Shown here in pieces: positions 50,061 to 58,987 of a DNA stretch of 64,000 nucleotides. The position numbers were made by a program, and so were the translations under genes. The first letter of the stretch is position 1; every line of letters begins with the position of its first letter. The notes beneath the pieces are model-generated. The model was given only the letters and a program-made list of their open reading frames with translations. It searched no databases and had not been told where the DNA came from. This stretch comes from Ampelocalamus luodianensis. Taxonomy: Eukaryota; Streptophyta; Magnoliopsida; Poales; Poaceae. The DNA lies in contig CM070639.1 in the NCBI GenBank assembly GCA_036346255.1, forward strand, positions 33,944,165 to 34,008,164, in the 5' to 3' direction.

Positions 50061-51269
50061 GTCTTGCGAGTACATTATTGTAATCATCTGCATCGCTTGT
50101 TGTGTGCAGAGGAAGAAGGTGAGCCCCAAAGGCGTCACTTTTGTTAGATGTGTGGCTTCTGGGACGACTAGCTTGACAGTCCGGTTGGTTGCCTTGTGGG
50201 TTAAGGCACACTAATTGGCTTTTGTTTATAGTCATCTTATGACACTTTTGCTTCCGCTGTCTTATGTTACTTTAATCTCATTGGGCCGGTCGGCCCATCT
50301 TTTGTAATAACTTTATATTATGTATGTCCTTTGCTAGACTTGTTATATTGTGATGTATGAAATTGATGCATGATTTTGCAATGTGCTGTGTATAGTGCAT
50401 TTCTGGGAAGTATACATAACTCGGGGCTTGGTTTATTTGATTTGTGATGCTAGGGTCAATGAAAGGCTAAGCATTACAAGCTAAATAAATCGTGGTACTC
50501 ACACCCAACCAGCTAGAGAGGTCATGAATTATGGGTAAAGTTGTACAACCTCTGCAGAGTGTAAATCTATTCGAATAGTCGTGTCCCCGGTTATGGATAT
50601 TGCCTGGTGAAATCGCACGAGGGGTAGCTTTTCTCAAAATAGGTGGTCGTGGTTGGTGGCGAGGACGTCCTGGTCATTGGTGCGACTTGGGTGTGGGGGT
50701 GGTCCTGGTCGTTGGTGCAACCCGACCTTTTGGGAGTAGTCTTGGGAGTGAGCAGGGTGCTCACGACCTCCTTAAAAAAGAACTGTTACTTATGTATTAC
50801 TCTTTTAACTTGAACTTTGCAATCTACTTACAATATTCACTGTCAATATTGTCTTTTCTGCAAATTCAACATACTCACGGCTTTAAGCCCTCTATTTAAG
50901 TAGTGACCGAAGAAGACCAAGGACGCTCCGACCTCTTTGAAGAGGAGTTCTTCGAAGACTAGGCCTTCTAGGGGACATCCTCCACTCGATAGCCTGTGGG
51001 CTTGTCGGATGGCTCTGCGCGCATTTTGCCGTTTCACTGCAATTGTTTCTGTTGTCATTTTTGTAGCCCATAGCGGCGACCTCTGTAACAACTTTGACCG
51101 TAATGTCCTCTGATAATATAAGTTAATTTGTCTGCCTTATTTTAAGCTTGTCGTTTAGATTTGATTACATCTATGTTGAAAACTGTGCGAGCTAGCTACT
51201 GATCATAGGACTAGCTCGGGGGTGCACAGAAGGTCCCAGGGGTTGATTACCTGGGGTCCCGACATTGGA

Positions 51270-51990
51270 ACTGTATATTAAAGTTTTCAGTGATGCAATA
51301 TCTTTCCTAAATCATTCTAACCAATGAATAGCATCATATAAGAACTTTTGCATTGTAATAAATGTACGCCGAAGAATATTTAGGTTGGATATGCTAGTAA
51401 GATGGAACTCTACTTACATGATGCTTTAGAACATTTTACCATATAAGAGTATATTTTCTATTTTTATTCACACGCGCTATCATAGCCATGACGACAATAC
51501 ACTATTAACTGCGCAGCATTAGTTGGTTGCTGAGAAGTTACTATCGTTTTTAGAACTTTTTTATGATTCCATTTTTGCTTTATCCGTAGTATATTTTTCA
51601 ACTTCTCCTTTAATTATGCATAATATTTTTGAAATTCCTAGTTACTTGAAGGCTCATGAAAATGTATTAGTGTTACCAGAGGCTATTGCTACTATAAAAA
51701 CTAAATATTTGATATATTGGTGGCAAGACCATAAGGTAACATATCAAGTGTTATCCATATTAGCATGAGATGTGTTAACTATTCATGTTTCGACGGTTTC
51801 TTCCTAGTCCGCTTTATGTCTTTCTGAAAATATATTGGAGGAAAGAAGAACAAGTCTCACGAGTGAGATGGTGGAGATACTTTTAACTATGAAAGATTAG
51901 GAACAAGCTGATGCACGAGATCAACACTCTGTAGAAAATCCAGTGTTGCTGGACACATTTGAAAATCCTTACCTAAACAACCACACTTAG
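51270..51990 (+). pseudogene. hAT transposase fragment 3 (core and C-terminal dimerisation region)
   Basis: Directly after the second TTGGA the frame continues (EPYIKVFSDAISFLNH, RLDMLVRWNSTY). It then runs through EKLLSFLELFYDSIFALSVV, STSPLIMHNIFEIPSYLKAH and TIKTKYLIYWW to the hAT dimerisation motif (LLSILA, VLTIHVSTVSS, LSENILEERRTSLTSEMVEI), ending at TAG 51988-51990. An in-frame stop sits inside the VSTVSS-SAL motif and another near 51448. With fragments 1 and 2 it makes one broken transposase gene. Confidence 0.88.
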
Positions 51991-52435
51991 ATCATCGATG
52001 TATGTAGAGCTATAGAGTGTAATATTTTTTATTTGCCAAAGTTTTCTAATGTCGAGTTTTTTACTTAGCATAGTTTTTAACGAGACATCCATTTAAACAT
52101 TGATAAAGCTTATTATTACATTTTTAATATAGCTATCCCTTCTATGGGTATAGAACTCATTTTTTTTCAAATTTTAATTTGTATTTTTTAATTCTATATA
52201 TTTTCTAATTTTTGCATTTTTTAAATTTTCGATCTAAGATGGGCTAAACGGCTCAACCCTGACCTGTCGGGCTAATTGTGCCTAGGCCGGCACAACACGG
52301 CCCATAAGCTCAACGTGTCGTGCCTGGGTCGGAGGGCTGAGCCGGCCAATATGGCACGTCCCGTTTAACTAAATGGGCCAGCCGGCCCATACCTAAACAG
52401 GCTCGTGTCGTGTTGCCCGTTTGGAGAGAGGTCTG

Positions 52436-53003
52436 TGAGCACCCCACATGGTATGTTTGTGCATGATGTGCCATGCGTAGGCCATAGTGGTGATGTGTTT
52501 TGGCATGATGAAACGCGTGGATGCTTGGACCAGCCGTGAGCGGCATGAATGTTTTTCTAGCTTCTGTTTTGTTGTGCCAAAATTCATTTCAAATCGGAAA
52601 CAAACATTCAAGCCCATAATGCCGAACTTTGATCTCAAGTTTTGAAAAAGAAAAAAGCTGATCTACAAGCCCTCTCTCCTAGGTGTAGCCACGGCAGCTG
52701 CCGAGAAATGAAAGGGTGGTCACGATGGGGACCTACATACAATGTGCTAGATGATAACAAAAAAATCTTCATCTAACGATCGAGATCTGATCAACGGTGA
52801 CGGAGGATGTCCACAAGAAACAAAATTTTGGCCATTTGCAAACCAGTGAAAATCGAATATCAGTGAGCTACTATCAAAGTTTGGACAGATAACACACGTG
52901 GCTCTATATTCCGTTGGATACTCTAATTCAGATCCATAAGCTTGCTTCCGTCGGTTCCTATTCCCCTCGATTTCGAGGAGAGGACAACCATGGATGGTTT
53001 CTA
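52436..53003. other. Spacer between the two hAT elements, no gene seen
   Basis: I see unremarkable sequence with no family motif, splice pattern or long frame. It is bounded by the ends of two hAT elements and is likely host DNA that existed before the insertions. Confidence 0.5.
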
Positions 53004-53852
53004 TAGGGCTGGAAAAAATGGTTGAGGCTCGCGAGCCAACTCGGCTCAGACCTAGCCCATACAAACATTGAGGTCTAGCCAGATCCTCTGTCCACCTTCG
53101 TCTCTCCCGCAGATCACGCCCATTGAACGATTCCTATTTCCCATCCAGATCCTTTGTCTGCCTTCCTCTCTCCCCACAAATCACGCCGCTACCCCTCTCG
53201 CCACCTTCTAGCCGTCGCTGCCCAGAGCCGAGCACCGCTACCGGCGCTAGCCCTCTCCTCTGCCTCTATGCTAGTCCGGACGGTGCCACCTCCATCCGGA
53301 CGCAAGCACCGAAGCCGCCACCTCCCTCCAAATTCAGGCACCGCCGTCCACTACTACAAAAAGGCTAATACTGGACGCTTCATCACAGACGGTTGGCCAA
53401 AACCATCTATATTACATGAAATCACAGACGGTTTTGGTTTAAAGACCGTCGGTGTAAATGGATGTGTTAAAAACCGTCTGTGAAGAGGAAATATTACAGA
53501 CGATTCGTGTTTAAAACCGTCTGTGAAGTATCACAAACGGTTCGTAAAAATAACCGTCTGTGAAGTGAACCATTATCACAGACGGTTTGTAACAAACAAC
53601 CGTCTGTGAAACATCCAAGACGGTTCCTTTAACTAACCGTCTGTGATAATGGTGTACTTCACAGACGGTTTTTTATCAGAACCGTCTGTGATAATAAAAT
53701 GTTTTGAATCCCGCGCGTTATGCATGCGTCTCTTCGCCTCCCGCGCTGACGGGCGCCGATGCATCTCTTCGTCTCCTGCGCCGACGTAAATGTGTCTCTT
53801 CGACGTTTTATCGCACACTATGGTGAGTACGCATGGTATTGAATAGTACACC

Positions 53853-54072
53853 ATGGTGATCACGCGGAGCATGACCAAGCGGGCGAGGAGGTCGGCAATC
53901 GCTGTCCTTGATCTTCCTGATGAGGTTGCCGTCTACATCGTCGGCCTCGTGGCCGCGAGCTCTCCTCAGCCTATGGCTGACCTCTGCAGCCTACGAGCCA
54001 CGTACGTATTCTGTTCTCGTGATGATTTCGTTAATTTTGTGTCTAATATCCAGTAAATTCTCTTGTATTAAG

Positions 54073-54115
<43 letters not shown>

Positions 54116-54731
54116 TCTTGAATTTTAAATGCAAGGCCACGTACAAGGCGTCCAAGGCGCGAGCCGTGGGGATGCGCGTGGCACTGGAGCAGGAGGAGGC
54201 AATGAAGTGGCAGGACTACGAGCGCTACGACACCGTTGTCAACCACCTGGCCGGCGCCGGCAACCCGGAGGCATGCTTCATTGTCGGCCTCGCGCTTGTC
54301 TTCGCGCCCCAAGACATGCAGCGTGGCCTCGCATTCCTTGAACGGGCGGCCGACGCCGTCGCCGGTCACAAGGCCGCGGCCTACGTGCTCGGCCTCCTCC
54401 TCTACACGGCAAGCGAGATGCGCGACGTTGGGAAGCAGTACATCAGCAAGTCGAGGGCAAGCCGGCCGATGGAGGGTGCGAGACGACCAACCGGGAGTGC
54501 AGGCGGTGCCAAAGGCGGGCCGTGGACATGATCCAGGCGGTGGCGTAGGGGAGGATGGCCGGACCGCCGCTGGGCCGGGTGTGGGCGCTGTCGGAGGACG
54601 GCCACCGGTGCACGAGCACCCGCTGCGACATATCAGGGTGGGACGACTACGCCGTCTTTTGCAGCGATGACTGCAGGATTAGGCATGAGAATGCCAAATT
54701 CTTTGCAAAGGTGTTGGACTACTTGCCGTAA
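53853..54731 (+). pseudogene. Captured F-box / Sel1-like host gene copy, broken
   Basis: Exon 1 (ATG 53853 to about 54005) encodes a basic start and an F-box-like LDLPDEVAVYIVGLVAASSP. A plausible phase-0 intron runs from GTATTC at 54006 to an AG at 54147 and contains a (TA)n run. Exon 2 carries the repeat-rich part of the At1g67623/At2g35280-like family (NPEACFIVGLALVFAPQDMQ, RGLAFLERAADAV, AAAYVLGLLL), then a Cys-rich end (CRRCQRR, CTSTRCDISGWDDYAVFCSD, DCRIRHENAKFFAKVL) with TAA 54729-54731. Such proteins are substrate receptors of SCF ubiquitin ligases. A frameshift near 54450 and a TAG at 54546-54548 break it. Location between CACTA subterminal arrays indicates capture. The intron limits are my best guess. 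Confidence 0.75.
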
Positions 54732-55140
54732 AATAATTATAGTTGTTTTATGTATATATATGTTAATTTGCATTAATTTATCTTCAGAATGTGTCAAATG
54801 TGTGAATTTTCAATTTGCATTTATTTATTTATCACAGATCAACGAGAGAACTTCTCTTTATACGCTATGTTGTTCTGCACCATCAATGATTTATCACAAG
54901 ATTAATTAAACCTTAACCTAAAGCATCCCCAAAATAAAGTAGAAATAAAAACTTATGATCATCATCTGGAACCAATTTATTCAAATACTAGAATAATTAT
55001 CATGAATTAATATATTTTTTACCAAATTTTTGGAACTATATTTCACCTACAAAAAATTTAAACTTAATATAATGACCTATTCTATGAATATAAACTATAC
55101 AAATTAAATCATGAAAAATAAGATTGTCTCTTTCTGAAAA

Positions 55141-55380
55141 TAAGACGGTTCTATCATGGACCCGTCTGTGATACTTTTCACAGACGGTTCTATTATGGAC
55201 CTATCTGTGATACGAGCCATATCACAGATGGTCTATTATGAGACCGTCTGTGATACTATCACAGACGGTTCTATTATAGACCCGTCTGTGATAAGTGACC
55301 ATATCACAGACGGTTATTATGGATCCGTCTGTGATACGTATCACAGACGGTTATATTATGGACCCGTCTGTGATATACCT
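55141..55380 (+). repeat. Internal array of CACTA-type subterminal repeats
   Basis: About ten copies of TCACAGACGGTT or GACCCGTCTGTGATA alternate, identical in type to the terminal arrays but located 1.8 kb inside the element. No CACTA terminus is next to it, so it may be a relic of a composite or recombined element. Confidence 0.85.
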
Positions 55381-55384
55381 TTAT

Positions 55385-55800
55385 TAATAGGACCCGTGTG
55401 CTAGGGTTTGCGCCCTAACTCGTCACTCCCCAGCGCGCGCTAGGGTTCGGGCACTTTGGCCGGGCTCCCGCATCGCGACTCCCCCACCGCCGATTCGACC
55501 TCGCCGCCATCTCCCATGCTGAATTGAGCTCGCCCCGCCATCTACGCCATTGAATCGAGCTCGCCGCCATCTCCCTCGTCGAATCGAGCTCGCCCCGCCA
55601 TCTCCCTCGCCGAATCGAGCTCGCCCTGCCATCACGCGCCGACCGAGGTCGTCGCCGCCCTCTCGCTCCTCGGCTACCTCACCTCGGCGGACCGCCTCTC
55701 TCCTGGATGTGGATTGTGTTGGTGGTGGCAGGCTTTTGCCGCCGTTGCCGCGTCGTGTCTGTACTGGATCATGATTTCTTTAATTACCATGGACGTCTAA
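55385..55800 (+). other. GC-rich captured-looking segment with a short tandem repeat
   Basis: Four to five degenerate copies of GAATCGAGCTCGCCCCGCC (about 36 bp period, 55485-55640) are followed by exon-like GC-rich sequence. I do not recognise a gene. The composition contrasts with the AT-rich flanks, consistent with captured host 5' UTR or exon DNA. Confidence 0.5.
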
Positions 55801-55890
55801 GAAATCTACTAAGCAGCATGAGGAGGATGAGACAGCATGCAGCCAAGGACATCCTGCTTGTGCGGACTGCTTCATCAGCATGAATTGATG

Positions 55891-56265
55891 CCTTGAGCTG
55901 TTAGATTACCTGCTGTTATGTATTGTGTATAGATTAATTGTGCCTTGAGCTGTTAGATTACCTGTTGTTATGTATTGTGTATAGATTGTGTCGTTGGATG
56001 ATACTTCTATGATGAATTGATGTCACAAATACAATTGGATGTGATATTGTGTATAGATTAATTGTGCCTTGAGCTGTTAGATTACATGCTATTATGTATT
56101 GTGTATAGATTGTGCTCTTGGATGATACTTCTATATGAATTGATCTCACAAATGCAATTGGATGTGATATTGTGTATAGATTAATTGTGTCTTGAGCTGT
56201 TAGATTACTTGCTGTTATGTATTGTGTATAGATTGTGCCCTTGGATGATACTTCTATGATGGATC
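55891..56265 (+). repeat. 124 bp tandem repeat, about 2.7 copies plus a partial unit
   Basis: Units start near 55943, 56066 and 56190 with TTGAGCTGTTAGATTAC and contain TATTGTGTATAGATT twice. A 52 bp partial unit precedes them at 55891. Confidence 0.9.
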
Positions 56266-56269
56266 CTGA

Positions 56270-56771
56270 TCTCTTCTCTATAAAGTCTCTAAGCAGTGTT
56301 TGCTTATGCCTTTAAAACGGTCATCATATATATATATATATATATATATATTATTTATATATTATTCGTAGTTCCTCAGACACTTTCGGGGGGTCGTCCA
56401 CGCAACATGAGGAGGATGAGACAATAGCCACGGACAACTTCATCGAGCCCCTACAAGTTCAAGAAGCATGGCTGCCGAGAGAGCGTCAGGACATCCAATT
56501 ACCTGGATGTTATCGACAGGTAATTGGACGTCGTCGTGTTTAGAAAGTGACGTGGACGCACAACTACCCGATGGTATCGACCACGTTACTTTACGAACAA
56601 TGACGCCCAATTACCGTCGACGACATCCAGGTAATTGGATATCCTGACGCTCTCTTGGCAGCCATACTTTTTGAATTTGCAGGGGCTCGAAGAAGTTGTC
56701 CGTGGCTGTTGTCTCATCCTCCTCATGCTGCGTGCACAACCCTCTAAAGTGGCCGAGGACTACGAACAATA

Positions 56772-56843
<72 letters not shown>

Positions 56844-56900
56844 GATGCCGGTTTTAAAGGCACAAATAGCCACTGCTTGAAGACTGTATAGAGAAAAATC
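56270..56900. repeat. Large palindrome (foldback) with AT microsatellites, arms about 290 bp
   Basis: The left arm, from CTTCTCTATAAAGTCT near 56272, is mirrored by the right arm ending GACTGTATAGAGAAAA near 56896. Paired landmarks are CCTTTAAAACGG / CCGGTTTTAAAGG, the (AT)n runs, ATGAGGAGGATGAGACA / TGTCTCATCCTCCTCAT, and GACATCCAATTACCTGGATG / GACATCCAGGTAATTGGATA. The short centre lies near 56550-56590. Transcription through it would give a hairpin RNA. Confidence 0.88.
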
Positions 56901-57241
56901 ATCACAGAAGGTTTGTAGCTGAAACCGTCTATAGAGAAAAGTCATCACGCATTTGTTTCAACTACAAACCGTCTATAGAGGAAATTCATCACGATTTGTT
57001 TCAGAACAAACCGTTTGTGATAGTTAGATATCACAGACGGTTTTATCTACAAACCGTCTGTGAAAGTTACCTATCACAGGCGGTTCTGAGTTAATAACCG
57101 TCTGTGACAGTATGTATCACAGACGGTTTGAAACCGTCTGTGATGAATCATGTCATCACTGACCCATAGACTCAGATGGCTTACGAAACCGTCTGTGATG
57201 ATGTTTTTCAACCATCTGTGAAGAACTTTTCTGTAGTAGTG

Positions 57242-57860
57242 GTCGCCGCCTCCCTCCAAATCCCTCCTCCTCTTGCCCGATCGAACCGCCACCATCTCCG
57301 CCTCCCACCATCCCGGATGCCGCCACCGGATTCAATGTTGCGGGGAGGAGGAAGTTTCCAATGAGATCCGCCTTGCCGCGATATCATCACAGCCATCCTC
57401 GTCGTCCTCGTCGTAGCAGAGCTGCTCACTGTTCTCCGCAGACAGCACCACCCGCCAACCTCCTCGTCCTCGTCGCGGCAAAGCAGCTCATCATTCTTTG
57501 CAGGGCACCACCGCCAGTCGACCTCCTCGCCCTTCTCCAACTCCTACTTCCCTGGCCAGCTCATCCCCTACACACCGCCTCCTCTATCTCCTCCCATTTC
57601 TATGGTGACCGGGGCGGCGGCGGCTTGAGGTCCACCACCCCCGGTCATAGGGGTGCCTTCGACACCGCGGCCCCAGCACCCCCGCCGACGCCGTTCCCCG
57701 ACGTGTATGAGCTCGTCATCGAGGACACCTCCCGATCCGGCGAAAGCATCTCCGTCACCATTCACTTCCTGCCACGCAGGTGGGATCTGGGAGGGGGTTG
57801 CGCGGATGTGTTATGTATGCATCGTATTGGCCTTCTAACTCTGGCTATTCTGTAATGTCA
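57242..57860 (+). other. Exon-like sequence inside the second hAT element, unrecognised
   Basis: A GC-rich open stretch (57361-57855) includes TPFPDVYELVIEDTSRSGES and ISVTIHFLPRR, after which CGCAG/GTGGGA could be a splice donor near 57777. It looks like coding sequence but I cannot name the family. It lies between the hAT subterminal regions, so it is probably a captured gene fragment continuous with 53090-53348 before the CACTA insertion. Confidence 0.45.
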
Positions 57861-57976
57861 GCTTGGCTCGTGAGCCCTCACGAGCAAGCTTGAGCCTCCT
57901 TTCTGACTCGATTCATTCACGAGCCGAGCCGCTTTTTCGGCTCATGTTGAGCGAGCCCCGCTCGTTTCCACCTCTA

Positions 57977-58869
57977 GTATGGTACTCCTACCAAAGCACA
58001 TAATCCGCTCGTGCTGAGATACAAAAGCTAGTCATGATGAGACGCAACTACCTCTCCAATTGGATCGACATTGACCTGCAGGCGTGCGTGGTCGCTCGTA
58101 CAGTCCTACGGTCGGATTAGCGCGCCTGCGTGGCAACGGTGCCACGTGTGCAGCTCCACCGAAGGGGACGTGGCGTGGACGCCTGTCTGGTTTGGTAATG
58201 GTGCGTGTGCTCGTACATGTCAGAACTGGACAGCAACAGGTTCTGCAGGGCTACGTGGTGTGGTGTGCCGTCGAGGCATCTCTCACGGTTGCGTAGTATA
58301 CTGACCTGCTTGGGGACTTCCATAAAAAAAACTCTCAATATTATTGTAAAGCCTTGTCTGCGATATAAGTAAATTGATGAAATTTAAGGTATAATTATTG
58401 TAATATTTTTACTTATATCTTTGTTTTAACGCTGAAAAAGTAAATGAGTAGTCATAATATGCGTAACTTTTTCTTATATTTAGTGTATACTCGGTCTGCT
58501 TAGATTTATATCGTGGAACGGAGGAACATGTTGTTGTATCGTCTGCGGCCATCTCTTATGTATACAGGCGCCCTGACTCGTGATCGAACCCATGACTAAT
58601 TAATATATTCAAGAAGCTGGCCTCGCACCTTCAAAGCATTCATGTATAGTAGCTTCCCAATTTATATATAACATTCTGACGATCGACCGAGTACTTATAT
58701 AAATTTATTACGTTTTGCATTAATCAAATACCGGGACTGGTAGCTAAATTTCACTCATAGCTAGGTAGGTTTCTCAGCAGAAATCGGTGGAATTTTGCGC
58801 CTCCGAATCTGCATCGAGATTTGTGCTTCAATCGCAGGACACTCAATGTGTAGTACATGATCAAAAGTA
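57977..58869. other. Spacer between hAT and MULE, no gene seen
   Basis: Nothing I can assign. A GC-rich 250 bp stretch (58070-58300) is open in two frames but has no recognisable motif. The rest is AT-rich. Confidence 0.5.
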
Positions 58870-58987
58870 GGGCTTCATGGTATCTCCAATAATCAGAGAT
58901 AATATTGTTTCTAACATATACTATATCATCTTTAAATATAATATCTCCAATAGATAGTCTCTAACATACTCCAACATTTACATTTTA

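Larger units (their letters stand above)
19428..50503 (+). mobile_element. Solo LTR C1 (long-LTR family C), partly deleted
   Basis: The LTR begins TGTAACATCCCAAATTTGG and ends GGTACTCACA. A perfect CCCAA duplication lies at 19423-19427 and 50504-50508, inside LTR B. Left part 19428-23675 and right part 50061-50503 align with solo LTR C2, but about 345 bp corresponding to roughly 43118-43462 of C2 is missing. That loss coincides with the truncated end of element A2. A TATATAAA promoter box is at 20441-20448. No coding region belongs to it. Confidence 0.9.
17353..51264 (+). mobile_element. Solo LTR B (Gypsy-type, 2,831 bp when insertions are removed)
   Basis: The LTR opens TGTAACGTCCCGTTTG and ends CTGGGGTCCCGACA. 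A perfect 5 bp duplication TTGGA lies at 17348-17352 and 51265-51269, inside the hAT transposase. Its two halves (17353-19427 and 50509-51264) join across element C1 into one LTR without primer site or coding region. A TATAAAG at 18359-18365 is a likely core promoter. The ends resemble families A and E, so it is probably from a related Gypsy lineage. Confidence 0.92.
10786..52435 (+). mobile_element. hAT DNA transposon, decayed, swollen to 41.6 kb by nested retrotransposons
   Basis: The left end TAGACTTGTCAAAATGGG and the complement of the right end (CAGACCTCTCTCCAAACGGG) are imperfect inverted repeats of the hAT type. Both are followed by several hundred bp rich in GGCACGACACGG-like subterminal motifs (10800-11100 and 52240-52430). 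Between them lie three colinear pieces of one hAT transposase gene. With the insertions at 11222-16610 and 17353-51264 removed, about 2.3 kb remains, a reasonable hAT size. I could not find a convincing 8 bp target duplication (TAGACATC versus TGAGCACC), so the exact ends are approximate. Confidence 0.78.
53349..57241 (+). mobile_element. Non-autonomous CACTA element carrying captured gene sequence (3,893 bp)
   Basis: The left end is CACTACTACAAAAAGG and the right end TTTTCTGTAGTAGTG, an inverted pair. The perfect 3 bp duplication GTC lies at 53346-53348 and 57242-57244. Arrays of TCACAGACGG and CCGTCTGTGA fill 53390-53690 and 56890-57220. No transposase is present. The interior holds a broken F-box-type gene, a second GC-rich repeat-containing segment, a tandem repeat and a large palindrome. 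Confidence 0.92.
53004..57976 (+). mobile_element. Second hAT-type element, non-autonomous, carrying gene-like sequence and split by a CACTA element
   Basis: The left end TAGGGCTGGAAAAAATGG and the complement of the right end TAGAGGTGGAAACGAG are hAT-type inverted repeats. Both are followed by GAGCC/GGCTC-rich subterminal DNA (53020-53060 and 57860-57970). With the CACTA at 53349-57241 removed, 1.08 kb of mostly GC-rich, exon-like sequence remains and no transposase. An 8 bp target duplication is not clear (GGTTTCTA versus GTATGGTA). Confidence 0.65.

Noticed and set aside
54043..54369. Minus-strand frame with a Tyr-Ile repeat tail
   Set aside because: The repeat is a translated (TA)n microsatellite in the putative intron, antisense to the F-box fragment.
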